Assembly (NCBI GenBank): GCA_963801035.1
Contig: CAWDDF010000007.1
Span: 310,001 to 374,000 of the forward strand
DNA from: JACCZX01 sp963801035
Lineage (GTDB): Bacteria > Pseudomonadota > Gammaproteobacteria > Burkholderiales > Burkholderiaceae_F
DNA: 64,000 nucleotides
Reading direction: 5' to 3'
A program made the translations under genes and the position numbers. Below, one piece after another: positions 17,414 through 26,592 of the stretch. Under the pieces are notes generated by a model that saw only the letters and a program-made list of their open reading frames with translations, was not told the DNA's origin and made no database searches. Position 1 is the first letter of the stretch. Every line of letters begins with the position of its first letter.

Positions 17414-19099
17414 ATGTCATACCAGGTGCTCGCCCGAAAGTATCGCCCGCGCGATTTCTCAACGCTTGTCGGTCAGGAACACGTAGTACGCGCACTCACG
17501 CATGCGCTGACGGAGAACCGTCTGCATCACGCGTATCTGTTCACCGGCACGCGCGGTGTCGGCAAGACCACGTTGGCGCGAATTCTTGCGAAGGCACTCA
17601 ACTGCATCGGCCCGGACGGCAAGGGCGGCATTACTGCGACCCCCTGCAACGTGTGCGAGCCGTGCACCGCGATCGATACCGGACGCTTCGTCGATTACAT
17701 CGAGATGGACGCCGCGAGCAATCGCGGCGTCGATGAGATGGTGCAGCTACTCGAGCGCGCGATGTATGCGCCGAGCCAGGCGCGCTTCAAGGTGTACATG
17801 ATCGACGAAGTCCATCAACTGTCGTCGCATGCATTCAATGCGATGTTGAAGACGCTCGAGGAGCCGCCCGAATACGTCAAGTTCATCCTCGCGACGACCG
17901 ATCCACAGAAAGTTCCGGTGACTGTGCTGTCGCGCTGCCTACAGTTCAATCTGAAACAGATGACGCCTTCAGCAATTGCCGAGCACATGGCTGGAATACT
18001 GTCGGCAGAGAAAATTGAAGCTGAGCTGCCCGCACTGCGTGCGCTGGCACACGCGGCACGCGGCAGCATGCGCGATGGCTTGTCGTTGCTCGACCAGGCG
18101 ATCGCATATGCGGGAGGCAAGATAACACTTGACGCCGTGCGCGCAATGTTGGGCGCGATCGACCAGGGCACGCTGATCAAAGTTCTGGATGCGATCGCGG
18201 CGCGCGACGCCGCAAGAGCGCTGGCCCTTGCAGATGAAATGAATGCGCGCAGTATTTCGTTCGCGCAAGCTATGCGGGACTTGGCAAGCTTGCTGCATCG
18301 ACTCGCATTGATTCAGCAAGTGGCGAGTGCAGCGGATGACGAGGTCGATGCCGAAGAGCTGCGACGGCTGGCGTCGGCCTTCGCGCCCGATGAAGTTCAA
18401 CTTTTCTACCAAATAGCTTTGCACGGTCGCAACGAATTGCAATTGGCACCCGATGAATACGCCGGTTTCACGATGGCGCTGATGCGCATGCTGGCTTTCG
18501 CGCCGGCCGAAACACCGTTGCCAGCGCCGGCACCGCGTTCGAGTCCGGCGGCTTCGGTCACGATTGCAAACGTGGCAACTCCGCGCGAAGGGCAGGCGCT
18601 TCCGAAGGCTACCTCGCAGACTCGCGACACGCCGAAGCGCGATCCCGCCGCATCGTTCAATGGCGACTGGCCGGCCCTGGTGGCGCAGCTCAAAGTTTCC
18701 GGCTTGGTTCGCGAGCTTGCCCAGCGAAGCGAGCTCATATCGTACGAGGAGGACCGCTTCAAGCTGCGAGTTCCTCTGAAGACGTTGCTCGATGCTGGCG
18801 CTTTGCAAAAGCTGCAGACGGCGGTCAGCGAAGCGCTCGGACGTCCGATGCGTCTCGCTGCGGAGGTGGGTAGCACTGTTGGACCGACGTCTGCAGGGAT
18901 CGCGGATCAGGCACGTGCCGAGCGTCAGCGTCAAGCGGAAGAGTCGATATACGCAGACCCCTTCGTGCGAGAATTGATCGAGAACTTCGGCGCGTCGGTA
19001 GATCCCGCGTCGATTCGTCCGCGCAATGACAAGGAGAGTAACGTCGGCGAGCGCGACGACAGCGAGCGTAACGACAGCGATACGGAAAAGACACGATGA
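17414..19099 (+). CDS. dnaX: DNA polymerase III subunit tau (and gamma)
   Basis: The clamp-loader ATPase of the replicative polymerase, 561 residues. It starts MSYQVLARKYRPRDFSTLVGQ, has the P-loop GTRGVGKTT, a zinc module with CNVCEPC, the DEVHQL Walker B, and sensor 1 ILATTDPQKVP. The C-terminal region (about residues 370-561) is the less conserved tau part that contacts the polymerase and DnaB. ATG 17414 is chosen by homology although the frame is open further upstream. I saw no clear slippery A-run with hairpin for a programmed gamma frameshift. The stop overlaps ybaB (ATGATGA context). Confidence 0.96.
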   Translation: MSYQVLARKYRPRDFSTLVGQEHVVRALTHALTENRLHHAYLFTGTRGVGKTTLARILAKALNCIGPDGKGGITATPCNVCEPCTAIDTGRFVDYIEMDAASNRGVDEMVQLLERAMYAPSQARFKVYMIDEVHQLSSHAFNAMLKTLEEPPEYVKFILATTDPQKVPVTVLSRCLQFNLKQMTPSAIAEHMAGILSAEKIEAELPALRALAHAARGSMRDGLSLLDQAIAYAGGKITLDAVRAMLGAIDQGTLIKVLDAIAARDAARALALADEMNARSISFAQAMRDLASLLHRLALIQQVASAADDEVDAEELRRLASAFAPDEVQLFYQIALHGRNELQLAPDEYAGFTMALMRMLAFAPAETPLPAPAPRSSPAASVTIANVATPREGQALPKATSQTRDTPKRDPAASFNGDWPALVAQLKVSGLVRELAQRSELISYEEDRFKLRVPLKTLLDAGALQKLQTAVSEALGRPMRLAAEVGSTVGPTSAGIADQARAERQRQAEESIYADPFVRELIENFGASVDPASIRPRNDKESNVGERDDSERNDSDTEKTR

Positions 19100-19422
19100 T
19101 GAAAGGCCAGATGGCGGGTTTGATGCAGCAGGCGCAGAAGATGCAGGAGAACATGAAGCGCATGCAGGACGAGCTGGCCGCCACCGAAGTCGAGGGTCAA
19201 TCAGGCGCTGGAATGGTCAAGGTCACGATGACGTGCAAGCACGACGTTCGGCGTGTAGCGATCGATCCCAGCCTGGTCGGCGACGACAAGGACATGCTGG
19301 AGGACCTGGTTGCCGCTGCTTTCAATGATGCAGTTCGGCGCGCCGAAGACGTATCGCAGCAAAAAATGGCGTCGGTGACCGCCGGTATGCCGCTTCCGCC
19401 GGGATTCAAGCTGCCGTTCTAG
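19096..19422 (+). CDS. YbaB/EbfC family nucleoid-associated protein
   Basis: A 108-residue small DNA-binding protein. The N-terminal helix is Met/Gln-rich (MKGQMAGLMQQAQKMQENM), the centre carries GAGMVKVTMTCKHDVRRVAIDPSL, and the end is GMPLPPGFKLPF; all are hallmarks of YbaB/EbfC. The family binds DNA as a dimer with tweezers-like arms. The dnaX-ybaB-recR order is a widespread bacterial operon, and the start overlaps the dnaX stop. Confidence 0.95.
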   Translation: MMKGQMAGLMQQAQKMQENMKRMQDELAATEVEGQSGAGMVKVTMTCKHDVRRVAIDPSLVGDDKDMLEDLVAAAFNDAVRRAEDVSQQKMASVTAGMPLPPGFKLPF

Positions 19423-19473
19423 CTTCGCTGACGCGGCGCGCACGCCGTTGATGGCGAGCACTGCAACCTAACC

Positions 19474-20076
19474 ATGAAGCTAGGTCACACGATTGACAAC
19501 CTCGTCGATGCGCTGAAGCGTTTGCCGGGCGTTGGACCTCGCTCGGCGCAGCGCATTGCCTTTCACTTGTTGCAGCATGATCGCGACGCTGCAGTCCGGC
19601 TCGGCGAATCGCTGCTGGTTGCAGCGCGCACGATCGGCCAATGCCGGCGTTGCAATACGCTTACTGAGCAGCCCATCTGCGCGACGTGCGAGAGTGCGAA
19701 GCGAGACGCGCAGCTGTTGTGTGTTGTCGAATCGCCGGCGGACCAACTCGTCATCGAGCAGTCGCTTGCCTACGGCGGTCTTTATTTCGTAATGATGGGC
19801 CGCCTGTCGCCACTTGATGGCATCGGGCCGCGCGAAATTCAGATGGAGCGGCTACTCGCACGTGTTGCCGATGGAATCGTGCGGGAGGTCATCGTGGCGA
19901 CATCGTTTACGCCGGAAGGCGACGCGACAGCGCACTACATTACGCAGCTCGTTCGCGAGCGCGATCCGCAATTGAAGGTGACACGATTGGCGCGCGGTGT
20001 TCCTGCGGGTGCGGAACTCGAGTACACCGATGTCAATACGGTGGCGCAGGCGATGCTCGATAGACGCGCCGACTAG
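19474..20076 (+). CDS. recR: Recombination mediator RecR
   Basis: A 200-residue RecR. Visible parts are the N-terminal helix-hairpin-helix LKRLPGVGPRSAQRIAF, the C4 zinc finger CRRCNTLTEQPICATC, and the Toprim domain starting LLCVVESPADQLVIE with the Walker-B-like end LEYTDVNTVAQAM. RecR acts with RecO and RecF to load RecA on SSB-coated gaps. It is the third gene of the dnaX-ybaB-recR operon. Confidence 0.97.
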   Translation: MKLGHTIDNLVDALKRLPGVGPRSAQRIAFHLLQHDRDAAVRLGESLLVAARTIGQCRRCNTLTEQPICATCESAKRDAQLLCVVESPADQLVIEQSLAYGGLYFVMMGRLSPLDGIGPREIQMERLLARVADGIVREVIVATSFTPEGDATAHYITQLVRERDPQLKVTRLARGVPAGAELEYTDVNTVAQAMLDRRAD

Positions 20077-20097
20077 CGATGAGACTAGACTCGACGA

Positions 20098-20481
20098 ATG
20101 ACGATCGCCTTCTGGTGCGTTCTGATCGCCGCAGTGATACCGCTGATTTCGATCGGCATCGCCAAAGCGGGCGGCGAGCGATACAACAATCGCCACCCGC
20201 GGGTCTGGCTGGATAAGCAGCAAGGGTATCGGGCGCGCGCAGCGGCTGCAGAAGCGAACAGTTTCGAGGCATTTCCGTTTTTCGCCACCGCCGTAATCGT
20301 TGCGCACCTTACCAATGCGCCCCAAGCGCGCATAGATCTGCTTGCGGTCCTATTCGTAATTGCGCGTATTAGCTACGTGGTCTGCTATCTCGCCGATTGG
20401 CACTGGGCTCGCTCAGCAGTTTGGTTTGCCGGCTACGCCGCTTGCGTCGCCATCTTCGTATCCGCTGTGTGGCCTGGCTAG
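20098..20481 (+). CDS. MAPEG family membrane protein
   Basis: A 127-residue protein with four hydrophobic helices and the MAPEG-type segments NRHPRVWLDKQQGYRARAAAAEANSFE (residues about 32-58) and RISYVVCYLADWHWARS. MAPEG proteins include microsomal glutathione transferases. Bacterial members of this short type are of unknown substrate. It begins 21 bases after recR and may be read from the same transcript. Confidence 0.82.
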   Translation: MTIAFWCVLIAAVIPLISIGIAKAGGERYNNRHPRVWLDKQQGYRARAAAAEANSFEAFPFFATAVIVAHLTNAPQARIDLLAVLFVIARISYVVCYLADWHWARSAVWFAGYAACVAIFVSAVWPG

Positions 20482-20558
20482 GGTAGATACGGGTACATGC
20501 GGGGCAGCCGGGAAACACTGGCTGCGCTAGGCTCACCCGCTCAAAAGGAGGCACGACA

Positions 20559-21596
20559 ATGAAAACAACGCTTACGCGGCGTGAGGTGCTCACGGCAGGC
20601 GCTGCGGTACTGATATTCCCTGCAGTCGGAAGTGCGCAAGCGCCCGAGCGCAAGAAGGTAACGATCGCTGTCGGCGGCAAGAACCTGTTGTATTACCTCC
20701 CGTTGACCATTGCTGAGCAGAAGAAATTTTTCGAAGCCGAGGGGCTCGACGTCACCATCGTTGATTTTGCCGGTGGTGCGCGCGCGCTGCAGGCAGTGGT
20801 CGGAGGCAGCGCTGATGTGGTATCCGGTGCGTTCGAGCACAACATCAACATGCAGGCAAAAGGCCAGCCGATGCGAGCGTTCGTATTACAGGGGCGCGCG
20901 CCGCAAATCGTGATGGCGGTCAGCACCAAGACGATGCCCAACTACAAAAGCGTCGCCGACCTGAGAGGCAAGAAGATTGGTGTTACTGCGCCGGGATCTT
21001 CAACCAACGTCATGTCGAATTTCATTTTGGCCAAAGCCGGGCTGAAGCCGACTGATGTTTCTTATGTCGGCGTTGGCGCGGCGCAGGGCGCGGTCGCGGC
21101 GCTGCGGGCTGGCCAGATCGATGCTATCTCCAACCTCGATCCGGTCATCACAATGCTTGCCAGGAGTAACGATATCCAGATCATTTCGGATACGCGCGAT
21201 GTAGCCGAAGCGGACAAGGTGTTCGGAGGTCCGATGCCAGCGGCAACGCTGTATGCACCGATTTCCTTCATCGAGAAAAATCCGAACACGATTCAGGCCT
21301 TGACCAACGCGATCGTTCGCGCCAACAAGTGGATTCAGCAAGCAGGACCGTCAGACATCGTGAAATCCGTTCCTGAGAGCTACTTACTAGGCGATCGCGC
21401 GGTCTACATCGATGCGTTCCTCAAGGCCAAGCCGGCGCTATCTCCCGACGGTCTGTTCCCCGAGCAAGGAGCAGCGACTGCATTGCGAGCGCTGCAAAGC
21501 ATCGACGACAGCATGAAAACTGCAAAGATCGATTTGAAAGCGGTGTTCACAAACGATTTCGTGCGCAAGGCAAACCTGAAGTATCCGAAGGGTTGA
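20559..21596 (+). CDS. ABC transporter substrate-binding protein, NitT/TauT (NMT1) type
   Basis: A 345-residue periplasmic binding protein. The N-terminus has a twin-arginine-like signal (LTRREVLTAGAAVLIFP, cleavage after VGSAQA), so export by Tat is possible. The mature part shows the NMT1/SsuA pattern: YYLPLTIAEQKKFFEAEGLDV, GSADVVSGAFEH, LRGKKIGVTAPGS and ARSNDIQIISDTRD. The ligand is not deducible; the group takes up taurine, sulfonates, nitrate, pyrimidine precursors and others. A strong AAAGGAGG ribosome site precedes the ATG. It heads the importer operon. Confidence 0.88.
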   Translation: MKTTLTRREVLTAGAAVLIFPAVGSAQAPERKKVTIAVGGKNLLYYLPLTIAEQKKFFEAEGLDVTIVDFAGGARALQAVVGGSADVVSGAFEHNINMQAKGQPMRAFVLQGRAPQIVMAVSTKTMPNYKSVADLRGKKIGVTAPGSSTNVMSNFILAKAGLKPTDVSYVGVGAAQGAVAALRAGQIDAISNLDPVITMLARSNDIQIISDTRDVAEADKVFGGPMPAATLYAPISFIEKNPNTIQALTNAIVRANKWIQQAGPSDIVKSVPESYLLGDRAVYIDAFLKAKPALSPDGLFPEQGAATALRALQSIDDSMKTAKIDLKAVFTNDFVRKANLKYPKG

Positions 21597-21597
21597 T

Positions 21598-21675
21598 GGG
21601 GAGCGCGCGATAAGCGCCGGGCCGCCTCAAGCGCACCGCGAGCCCTCGCGGGAGCCGGGCGCAACGCGACCCGGC
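21598..21675. repeat. GC-rich palindromic intergenic repeat, copy 2
   Basis: Between the binding-protein and ATPase genes lies a second copy of the repeat seen at 570-640. It shares the gccgggccgcc core, followed by a caag tract, a gagccctcgcggg arm and an ggagccgggcgc tail. It occupies the place where the ATPase start would be expected. Confidence 0.5.
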
Positions 21676-21771
21676 GTAAACACGTCAGCGGCTGCGCTCG
21701 AACTGCGCGGCGTTACGTGTACGTTCGTCAGTCGCGACAATCGCTCGCAACGGTACACCGCCGTAGAGGAC

Positions 21772-22488
21772 GTGACGCTAACCGTCGCGCCGGGCGAATT
21801 CGTCAGCGTGGTGGGCCCGACCGGCTGCGGCAAGAGCACGCTGTTAAACGTCGCAGCGGGGCTGCTCGAGCCGAGTGCCGGTCAGATACACGTATTCGGT
21901 CAGCCATTAGTCGGTATCAATCCACGCGCGGGCTATATGTTCCAGACCGAAGCGCTGATGCCTTGGCGCACTGCGCGCGCCAACGTCATGGCGGGGCTGG
22001 AGTTTCGCGGCGTCGCCGACGCCGGTGCGCAAGCCGACGAGTGGCTGAAGCGTGTTGGTCTCGGAGGCTTCGGCGATCGCTACCCGCATCAACTCTCGGG
22101 CGGCATGCGCAAACGAACATCACTGGCCCAGACGCTCGTGCTCGATCCCGACATCATTTTGATGGACGAGCCGTTTTCTGCGCTCGACATCCAGACACGG
22201 CAGTTGATGGAGAACGAGGTACTCGAGTTGTGGGCTGATAAGAAGAAAGCCGTACTTTTCATCACGCACGACCTGGATGAAGCGATCGCGATGAGCGACC
22301 GGGTGATCGTCCTGTCTGCGGGCCCGGCATCGCATCCGATGGGCGAGTTCGTCATCGATCTGCCGCGGCCACGCGATGTTGCCGAAGTGCGCGTCACTCC
22401 GCGCTTCGTCGACTTGCACAAGGCAATCTGGGACGTGTTGCGCGATGAAGTATTGAAAGGCTACGCACAGCAGAAGCTGGTTGCCTGA
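21772..22488 (+). CDS. ABC transporter ATP-binding protein, NitT/TauT type
   Basis: The ATPase of the importer. It has Walker A GPTGCGKST, Q-loop MFQTEALMPW, signature LSGGMRKRT, Walker B IILMDEPFSALD and H-loop ITHDLDEA. GTG 21772 is the only standard start in this frame, but family homology clearly begins earlier: LELRGVTCTFVSR and QRYTAVEDVTL are encoded at about 21697-21780 in the same open frame, with no ATG, GTG or TTG between the preceding in-frame stop at 21577 and 21772. The true start is therefore upstream and may be obscured by a sequence error or a rare start codon. It ends with an ATG overlap into the permease. Confidence 0.9.
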   Translation: MTLTVAPGEFVSVVGPTGCGKSTLLNVAAGLLEPSAGQIHVFGQPLVGINPRAGYMFQTEALMPWRTARANVMAGLEFRGVADAGAQADEWLKRVGLGGFGDRYPHQLSGGMRKRTSLAQTLVLDPDIILMDEPFSALDIQTRQLMENEVLELWADKKKAVLFITHDLDEAIAMSDRVIVLSAGPASHPMGEFVIDLPRPRDVAEVRVTPRFVDLHKAIWDVLRDEVLKGYAQQKLVA

Positions 22489-23315
22489 TGTGGAGCGCTC
22501 TTAGACCCAGCCAAAAGACGCTGCGGCTGTGGCAGGTGATGGTGTTGGTGGCGGTGTTCGCGTTTTGGTACGCGATGACGACGCCCGGGCTGATTCCCCC
22601 GATCATGTTCGAGAACGACCGGCAGGCGGCGTTCTTCTTCGGCGAACCAATCAAGATCTTCGCCCGCATTTGGACCTGGTTCATAACCGAACGCGATATC
22701 TACCAGCATCTGTGGGTGACGTTACTCGAAACCGTGCTGGCATTTGCGTCGGGAACGATCGGCGGCTTGATCGTCGGCATGTGGCTGGCGTTGTCGCCGG
22801 TGGCAGGCGCTATTTTCGACCCGTACATCAAGGCATTGAATTCGATGCCGCGCGTCATCCTGGCTCCGATTTTCGCCGTGTGGTTCGGGCTGGGTATCGC
22901 GTCGAAGGTTGCGCTCGGCTTTACGCTGGTGTTCTTTATCGTGTTTTTCAACGTCTACCAGGGCGTGAAAGAAGTCAGCCCGACTGTGCTTGCGAGTGCG
23001 CGCATGCTGGGCGCGTCACGCAAGCAGCTGCTGCGACATGTTTATTTGCCGAGCGCGACGAGCTGGGTGTTTTCGTCGCTGCACACATCAGTGGGACTCG
23101 CATTCGTCGGCGCCGTCGTCGGTGAATATCTGGGCTCCTCGCGCGGAGTGGGCTACCTGATCCTGCAGGCCGAAGGCTCGTTCGATATCAACACTGTGAT
23201 GGCCGGCATTCTTGTGCTGACCGCCTTCGCACTGGTGCTTGACTGGGCTGTCGGCCGGGTCGAAACGCACCTGATGAAGTGGCAACCGCGCGCGGGCGAA
23301 ACCGAAAAGCTCTAG
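22488..23315 (+). CDS. ABC transporter permease, NitT/TauT type
   Basis: The membrane subunit of the importer, 275 residues, six hydrophobic segments and a BPD_transp_1 EAA loop (ARMLGASRKQLLRHVYLPSA). Conserved pieces include SMPRVILAPIFAVWFGLG and VGEYLGSSRGVGYLIL. Its ATG overlaps the ATPase stop (TGATG), so the subunits are coupled. Gene order is binding protein, ATPase, permease. Confidence 0.9.
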   Translation: MWSALRPSQKTLRLWQVMVLVAVFAFWYAMTTPGLIPPIMFENDRQAAFFFGEPIKIFARIWTWFITERDIYQHLWVTLLETVLAFASGTIGGLIVGMWLALSPVAGAIFDPYIKALNSMPRVILAPIFAVWFGLGIASKVALGFTLVFFIVFFNVYQGVKEVSPTVLASARMLGASRKQLLRHVYLPSATSWVFSSLHTSVGLAFVGAVVGEYLGSSRGVGYLILQAEGSFDINTVMAGILVLTAFALVLDWAVGRVETHLMKWQPRAGETEKL

Positions 23316-23595
23316 GGCTACCGCCCTTAGACGCGGGTGCGAAAGGCCGATTGCGTCCGCAAGCGGCCTTTCCCGCAGGGTTGGATCGAAATGCGGCGTC
23401 TGCCGCATTTACGTAACTGAGCGAGCGGCTTGCGAACGGAACCACCATTCGGCAGTGCCGCTCTTCGCGCAGCCATCCGCATTGCGAGCCAACGCATCCC
23501 ACGTCTAAAGGCGGAATAGGCCCTGGCTTTAGTGCCGAATTAGCGGTAATGCAGCGCTTTACAGGCCAGCGCTGCAATCGTAGGCTGCCGGCGCG
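23316..23595. other. Intergenic region with two tandem hairpins
   Basis: 280 bases with no convincing coding sequence. Hairpin one is 23341-23372: a 9-bp stem GAAAGGCCG/CGGCCTTTC enclosing a 14-base loop that itself contains a small TTGC/GCAA helix. Hairpin two is 23389-23410: a 9-bp stem AAATGCGGC/GCCGCATTT with a GTCT loop. Neither is followed by a long T-run in the sense direction. They could end the ABC operon or belong to an untranslated or small RNA. Confidence 0.5.
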
Positions 23596-24972
23596 ATGTC
23601 AGACGCCTACGCTTACTCGAGCACCGGCCCAATTGAGCCGTTCTGGCAGCGCAACCGTATCAACCGCTTCTTCCTGTTACCGCTCGACAAAGCGGTCCTC
23701 ACGCGTGTTGCCGGCCTGTCGGCCTGCTTTGTCGCATCGTTCGCACTGTTGCTGTTCGGCGGTTTCGGAATATTGCTGCTGATCGTTGCCCTGTTGGCAA
23801 TCCTGATCGCTGGGGCTCGTTACGGCTTCAAGATCATCGAACGCTCGTCCAAGGGATTCCTGCGCCCGTCGGACTATCCGCTGACGAATGACGATCTGGT
23901 CAGCGAATACCTACCCTACAAATACGCAGGGATCAATCTGGTATTGGCGCTGCTGGTCAAGTTGCTGGAGGTAATTAGCGGCGGCAACGAGTTCATCGCG
24001 CTACTGGCCTGGATGATTTTCTTTGTCGCGATCAGTCCGGCGGCGACGATGCGGCTGGTAATTACCGGCAGCCTCAGAGGGGCACTGAATCCGGCCGAGA
24101 TGATTTCGCTGATTCAGCGGGTCGGCAAACCGTACGCCGCGCTTGTCGCATTCGTTTTCGTGGCCGAGTTGTGCCGCAGTTATGGATTAGCCGCTTTAGC
24201 GGTCAGCGGCGGACTCAGTCCGGCCGGTCTGAAGAGCGGGTTCGGCGTGGGCACGATCATCCAGCTGCTGCTGCTGTCCTTCGCGTTCTGGTACTTCACC
24301 TACATGATCTGCGGACTGGTTGGCTACGCGATGTATCAGTTTGCCGACGCGCTCGACATCTCAGTGATGGGGCCCGGCGAGCAGGCGATGCGCAGCGTTG
24401 CCACATTACGCACGATCGATGTCAAGGCGCGCACTCGCGATGCGCTGATAGGGCAGTTGCTGACAGCCGGCGATGTTAAGGAAGCGATCGACCTGCTGTC
24501 GCATGACCTGAGTGAGCGGCCGAACGACCTGTCGCTACATGCAAGACTGCATCGATTGTTGGTGGCAGAAAACAGCACACCGCGGATCGAGCACCACACG
24601 GACTCTTATCTGAAGCTACTGGTGAAATCCGAAAACTGGCGCGAAGCGATCGAGCTGGTGGAAGATGCAAAGGCGCGCCGCGCCGAGTGGGCCCCCCGTG
24701 ATGTTGACCTTGTTGCTCCGCTTGCACAGGCCGCGATGCGTCTAGGCAAGCCTCAGTTGGCCGGGCAGCTGATCAAGGGATTCGATAAGAAGCACAACGT
24801 GCACGCGGACATTCCCAAGATTTATTTGATCGGGGCGCAATTGATGGCGGAATGGGGTGGGCAGCCCGATGAAGCGCGCCGCATTCTGGAACATCTTCTG
24901 AAGCGGTATCCGTCGGACTCTATCGCGGCCGAAGCGGGGCGTTATCTGCAGGTACTGCAGCGCGCTACGTAG
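23596..24972 (+). CDS. Uncharacterised membrane protein with C-terminal TPR-like repeats
   Basis: A 458-residue protein I cannot assign to a named family. Residues about 40-260 hold six or seven hydrophobic segments in a DUF4013-like arrangement: a pair near 40-80, then GINLVLALLVKLLEV, FIALLAWMIFFVAISPAA, PYAALVAFVFVAEL, IIQLLLLSFAFWYFTYMICGL. From about residue 285 the protein is soluble and helical, with TPR-like units such as LTAGDVKEAIDLLSHDL, LVKSENWREAIELVEDA and DEARRILEHLLKRYP. It is probably an inner-membrane protein with a cytoplasmic scaffold. Its stop codon directly abuts that of the convergent rhomboid gene. Confidence 0.72.
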   Translation: MSDAYAYSSTGPIEPFWQRNRINRFFLLPLDKAVLTRVAGLSACFVASFALLLFGGFGILLLIVALLAILIAGARYGFKIIERSSKGFLRPSDYPLTNDDLVSEYLPYKYAGINLVLALLVKLLEVISGGNEFIALLAWMIFFVAISPAATMRLVITGSLRGALNPAEMISLIQRVGKPYAALVAFVFVAELCRSYGLAALAVSGGLSPAGLKSGFGVGTIIQLLLLSFAFWYFTYMICGLVGYAMYQFADALDISVMGPGEQAMRSVATLRTIDVKARTRDALIGQLLTAGDVKEAIDLLSHDLSERPNDLSLHARLHRLLVAENSTPRIEHHTDSYLKLLVKSENWREAIELVEDAKARRAEWAPRDVDLVAPLAQAAMRLGKPQLAGQLIKGFDKKHNVHADIPKIYLIGAQLMAEWGGQPDEARRILEHLLKRYPSDSIAAEAGRYLQVLQRAT

Positions 24973-26592
24973 TTATTCGTCGGGACCCCAACGCGTTCGC
25001 AATTGGGTATCGAGATCCAGCTCCATATCGGACGGCGGACCCGACAGCGCCGGGCGTGAGCGAGGTACCCCGGTGGCGCCACGGATCGTCATGGGTGGCT
25101 GCTGCGTCGGCGCCAAGCCGCCCAGCGTGGCGGGGGACGGGAAGTGTGTCGACAGCCGCCGTTTCACATCTTCGGCCGGCTGCCGCAATCCATGGCGCGA
25201 ATAGGTCGTGAACAGTCCAAGCAGGCAATCGGCAATCTGACGGCTGTACAGATTCTTCAGCGTGTCACTCGCCAACAGGCCATCAAGGACGCGCAGTGCC
25301 GCCGCGTCTTCGCGCGTTGCTACCAGCCGCCTTGCGAGCCGCAATTGCTCGTCGACGGGTAGTGCGGCAAGCACATGCGGTTGACTCATCTGCAAATACA
25401 CGGGGCGCAAGTCCGAACGCGCACCACGCGCCCGGATCCACAACACTCGCAATGTTGCATCGAGCAGCGTCTCTTGATTGCGTCCCAGCAACGCCATGTT
25501 GAAGTACGCCGTTGCGAGGTGCACATTGGTCGGATCATCCTGCAGCAGCTCGCCGTAAGCGCGCGCCGCTTTGCGCGTATCGAGCCGGGCCGCCGCGGCC
25601 TGAGCTTCCTGCAAGAGCGTGGACTTTCGGTCGCCGCGTCGCTCGTCCGCAAACTGCTCGTCCAAAATGCGATCTACTTTCTTGGTGTCGCTCGGGCGAA
25701 GTAGCCACGCCAACACGGCGCCCGCAAGAAAGCCGCCGATATGCGCGCTATACGACACGCGCGCTTCCGGAGAGGCAGCCCACTGCACGGCTTCGATCAG
25801 CAGCCAGACCGGCAACAGCAGCAGGGCTGGAATTCGAGCCGTATTGAAATAGACGAACAACCAGTAAAACACCGGAACCTTGCGTGTGCCGTACAACACG
25901 GCCACCATCGCCATAGCTCCGGAGATTGATCCTGACGCACCGACCAGCGTCTGATCGCTGAACAGCATATGGACCGCGCCGGCAAACACTCCACTCGCGA
26001 TGAACGCAATAAAGAAGCGAAGGCGGCCCAGCGCAGCTTCCGCAAAGGGTCCGGCCAGCAGCAACACGATCATGTTGCCGAGCCAGTGAACCGCGTCGCC
26101 GTGCAGGAACTGGTAAGTCAGCAGTCGAAGCGCGCCCCAAGCGGGTCCGCCAGCGTCGGGCTCGAGCGCAAACCTTTCCGTGAAAACGCGCCCCATCAGT
26201 GCATCGAACTGTCCCCTCTGGTCACGCCACGTCGCATAGGCGGGGTCCGATGAGCCTACGACCGCGCCCTCGCGCAGGTCGCGCATGAACTCGCGATCAT
26301 TTTCAATTGCCAACATCAGCTGGACCGATTGTTCGGGGCGCGCGCCTGCGCGAATCATGCGCAGCACCTGTAAAGCGCCGCGATCGTTGCGGCGCTCCAG
26401 GTAGGTCGCATATCTGGGCAGTTCTATCTGTGCGAGTTGCGACGAGAAGTAGTACTCGGCGGCGCGCGCATAAGCCTGCCGGTCCCCCGACTGAAACACG
26501 AAGTAGACGAGTGCGTTGACAAGAATCAACGCCAGCGTGACCACCGGCAGCGATTTTGCCGTGAAGCGCGTCTGATAAGGAATCAGCAGCAT
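24973..26592 (-). CDS. Rhomboid family intramembrane serine protease with C-terminal helical domain
   Basis: A 539-residue membrane protein. The rhomboid core (about residues 150-320) contains the H/N-rich helix FLHGDAVHWLGNM, the nucleophile serine in GASGSISG and the partner histidine in YSAHIGGFLAG, so the catalytic dyad is intact. A long extracytoplasmic stretch lies between the first membrane helix and the core. A soluble tail of about 220 residues with TPR-like helices (KAARAYGELLQDDPTNVHLATAYFNMALLGR spread over residues about 350-385) follows. No substrate is evident. It is divergent from carA. Confidence 0.88.
   Translation of the reverse strand: MLLIPYQTRFTAKSLPVVTLALILVNALVYFVFQSGDRQAYARAAEYYFSSQLAQIELPRYATYLERRNDRGALQVLRMIRAGARPEQSVQLMLAIENDREFMRDLREGAVVGSSDPAYATWRDQRGQFDALMGRVFTERFALEPDAGGPAWGALRLLTYQFLHGDAVHWLGNMIVLLLAGPFAEAALGRLRFFIAFIASGVFAGAVHMLFSDQTLVGASGSISGAMAMVAVLYGTRKVPVFYWLFVYFNTARIPALLLLPVWLLIEAVQWAASPEARVSYSAHIGGFLAGAVLAWLLRPSDTKKVDRILDEQFADERRGDRKSTLLQEAQAAAARLDTRKAARAYGELLQDDPTNVHLATAYFNMALLGRNQETLLDATLRVLWIRARGARSDLRPVYLQMSQPHVLAALPVDEQLRLARRLVATREDAAALRVLDGLLASDTLKNLYSRQIADCLLGLFTTYSRHGLRQPAEDVKRRLSTHFPSPATLGGLAPTQQPPMTIRGATGVPRSRPALSGPPSDMELDLDTQLRTRWGPDE

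Noticed and set aside
17969..18934. Antisense frame of about 320 codons across dnaX
   Set aside because: Shadow of dnaX; Arg/Cys/Gln-rich translation without family features.
17414..19099. Programmed -1 frameshift in dnaX for gamma subunit
   Set aside because: No A-rich slippery site with a following hairpin was seen.
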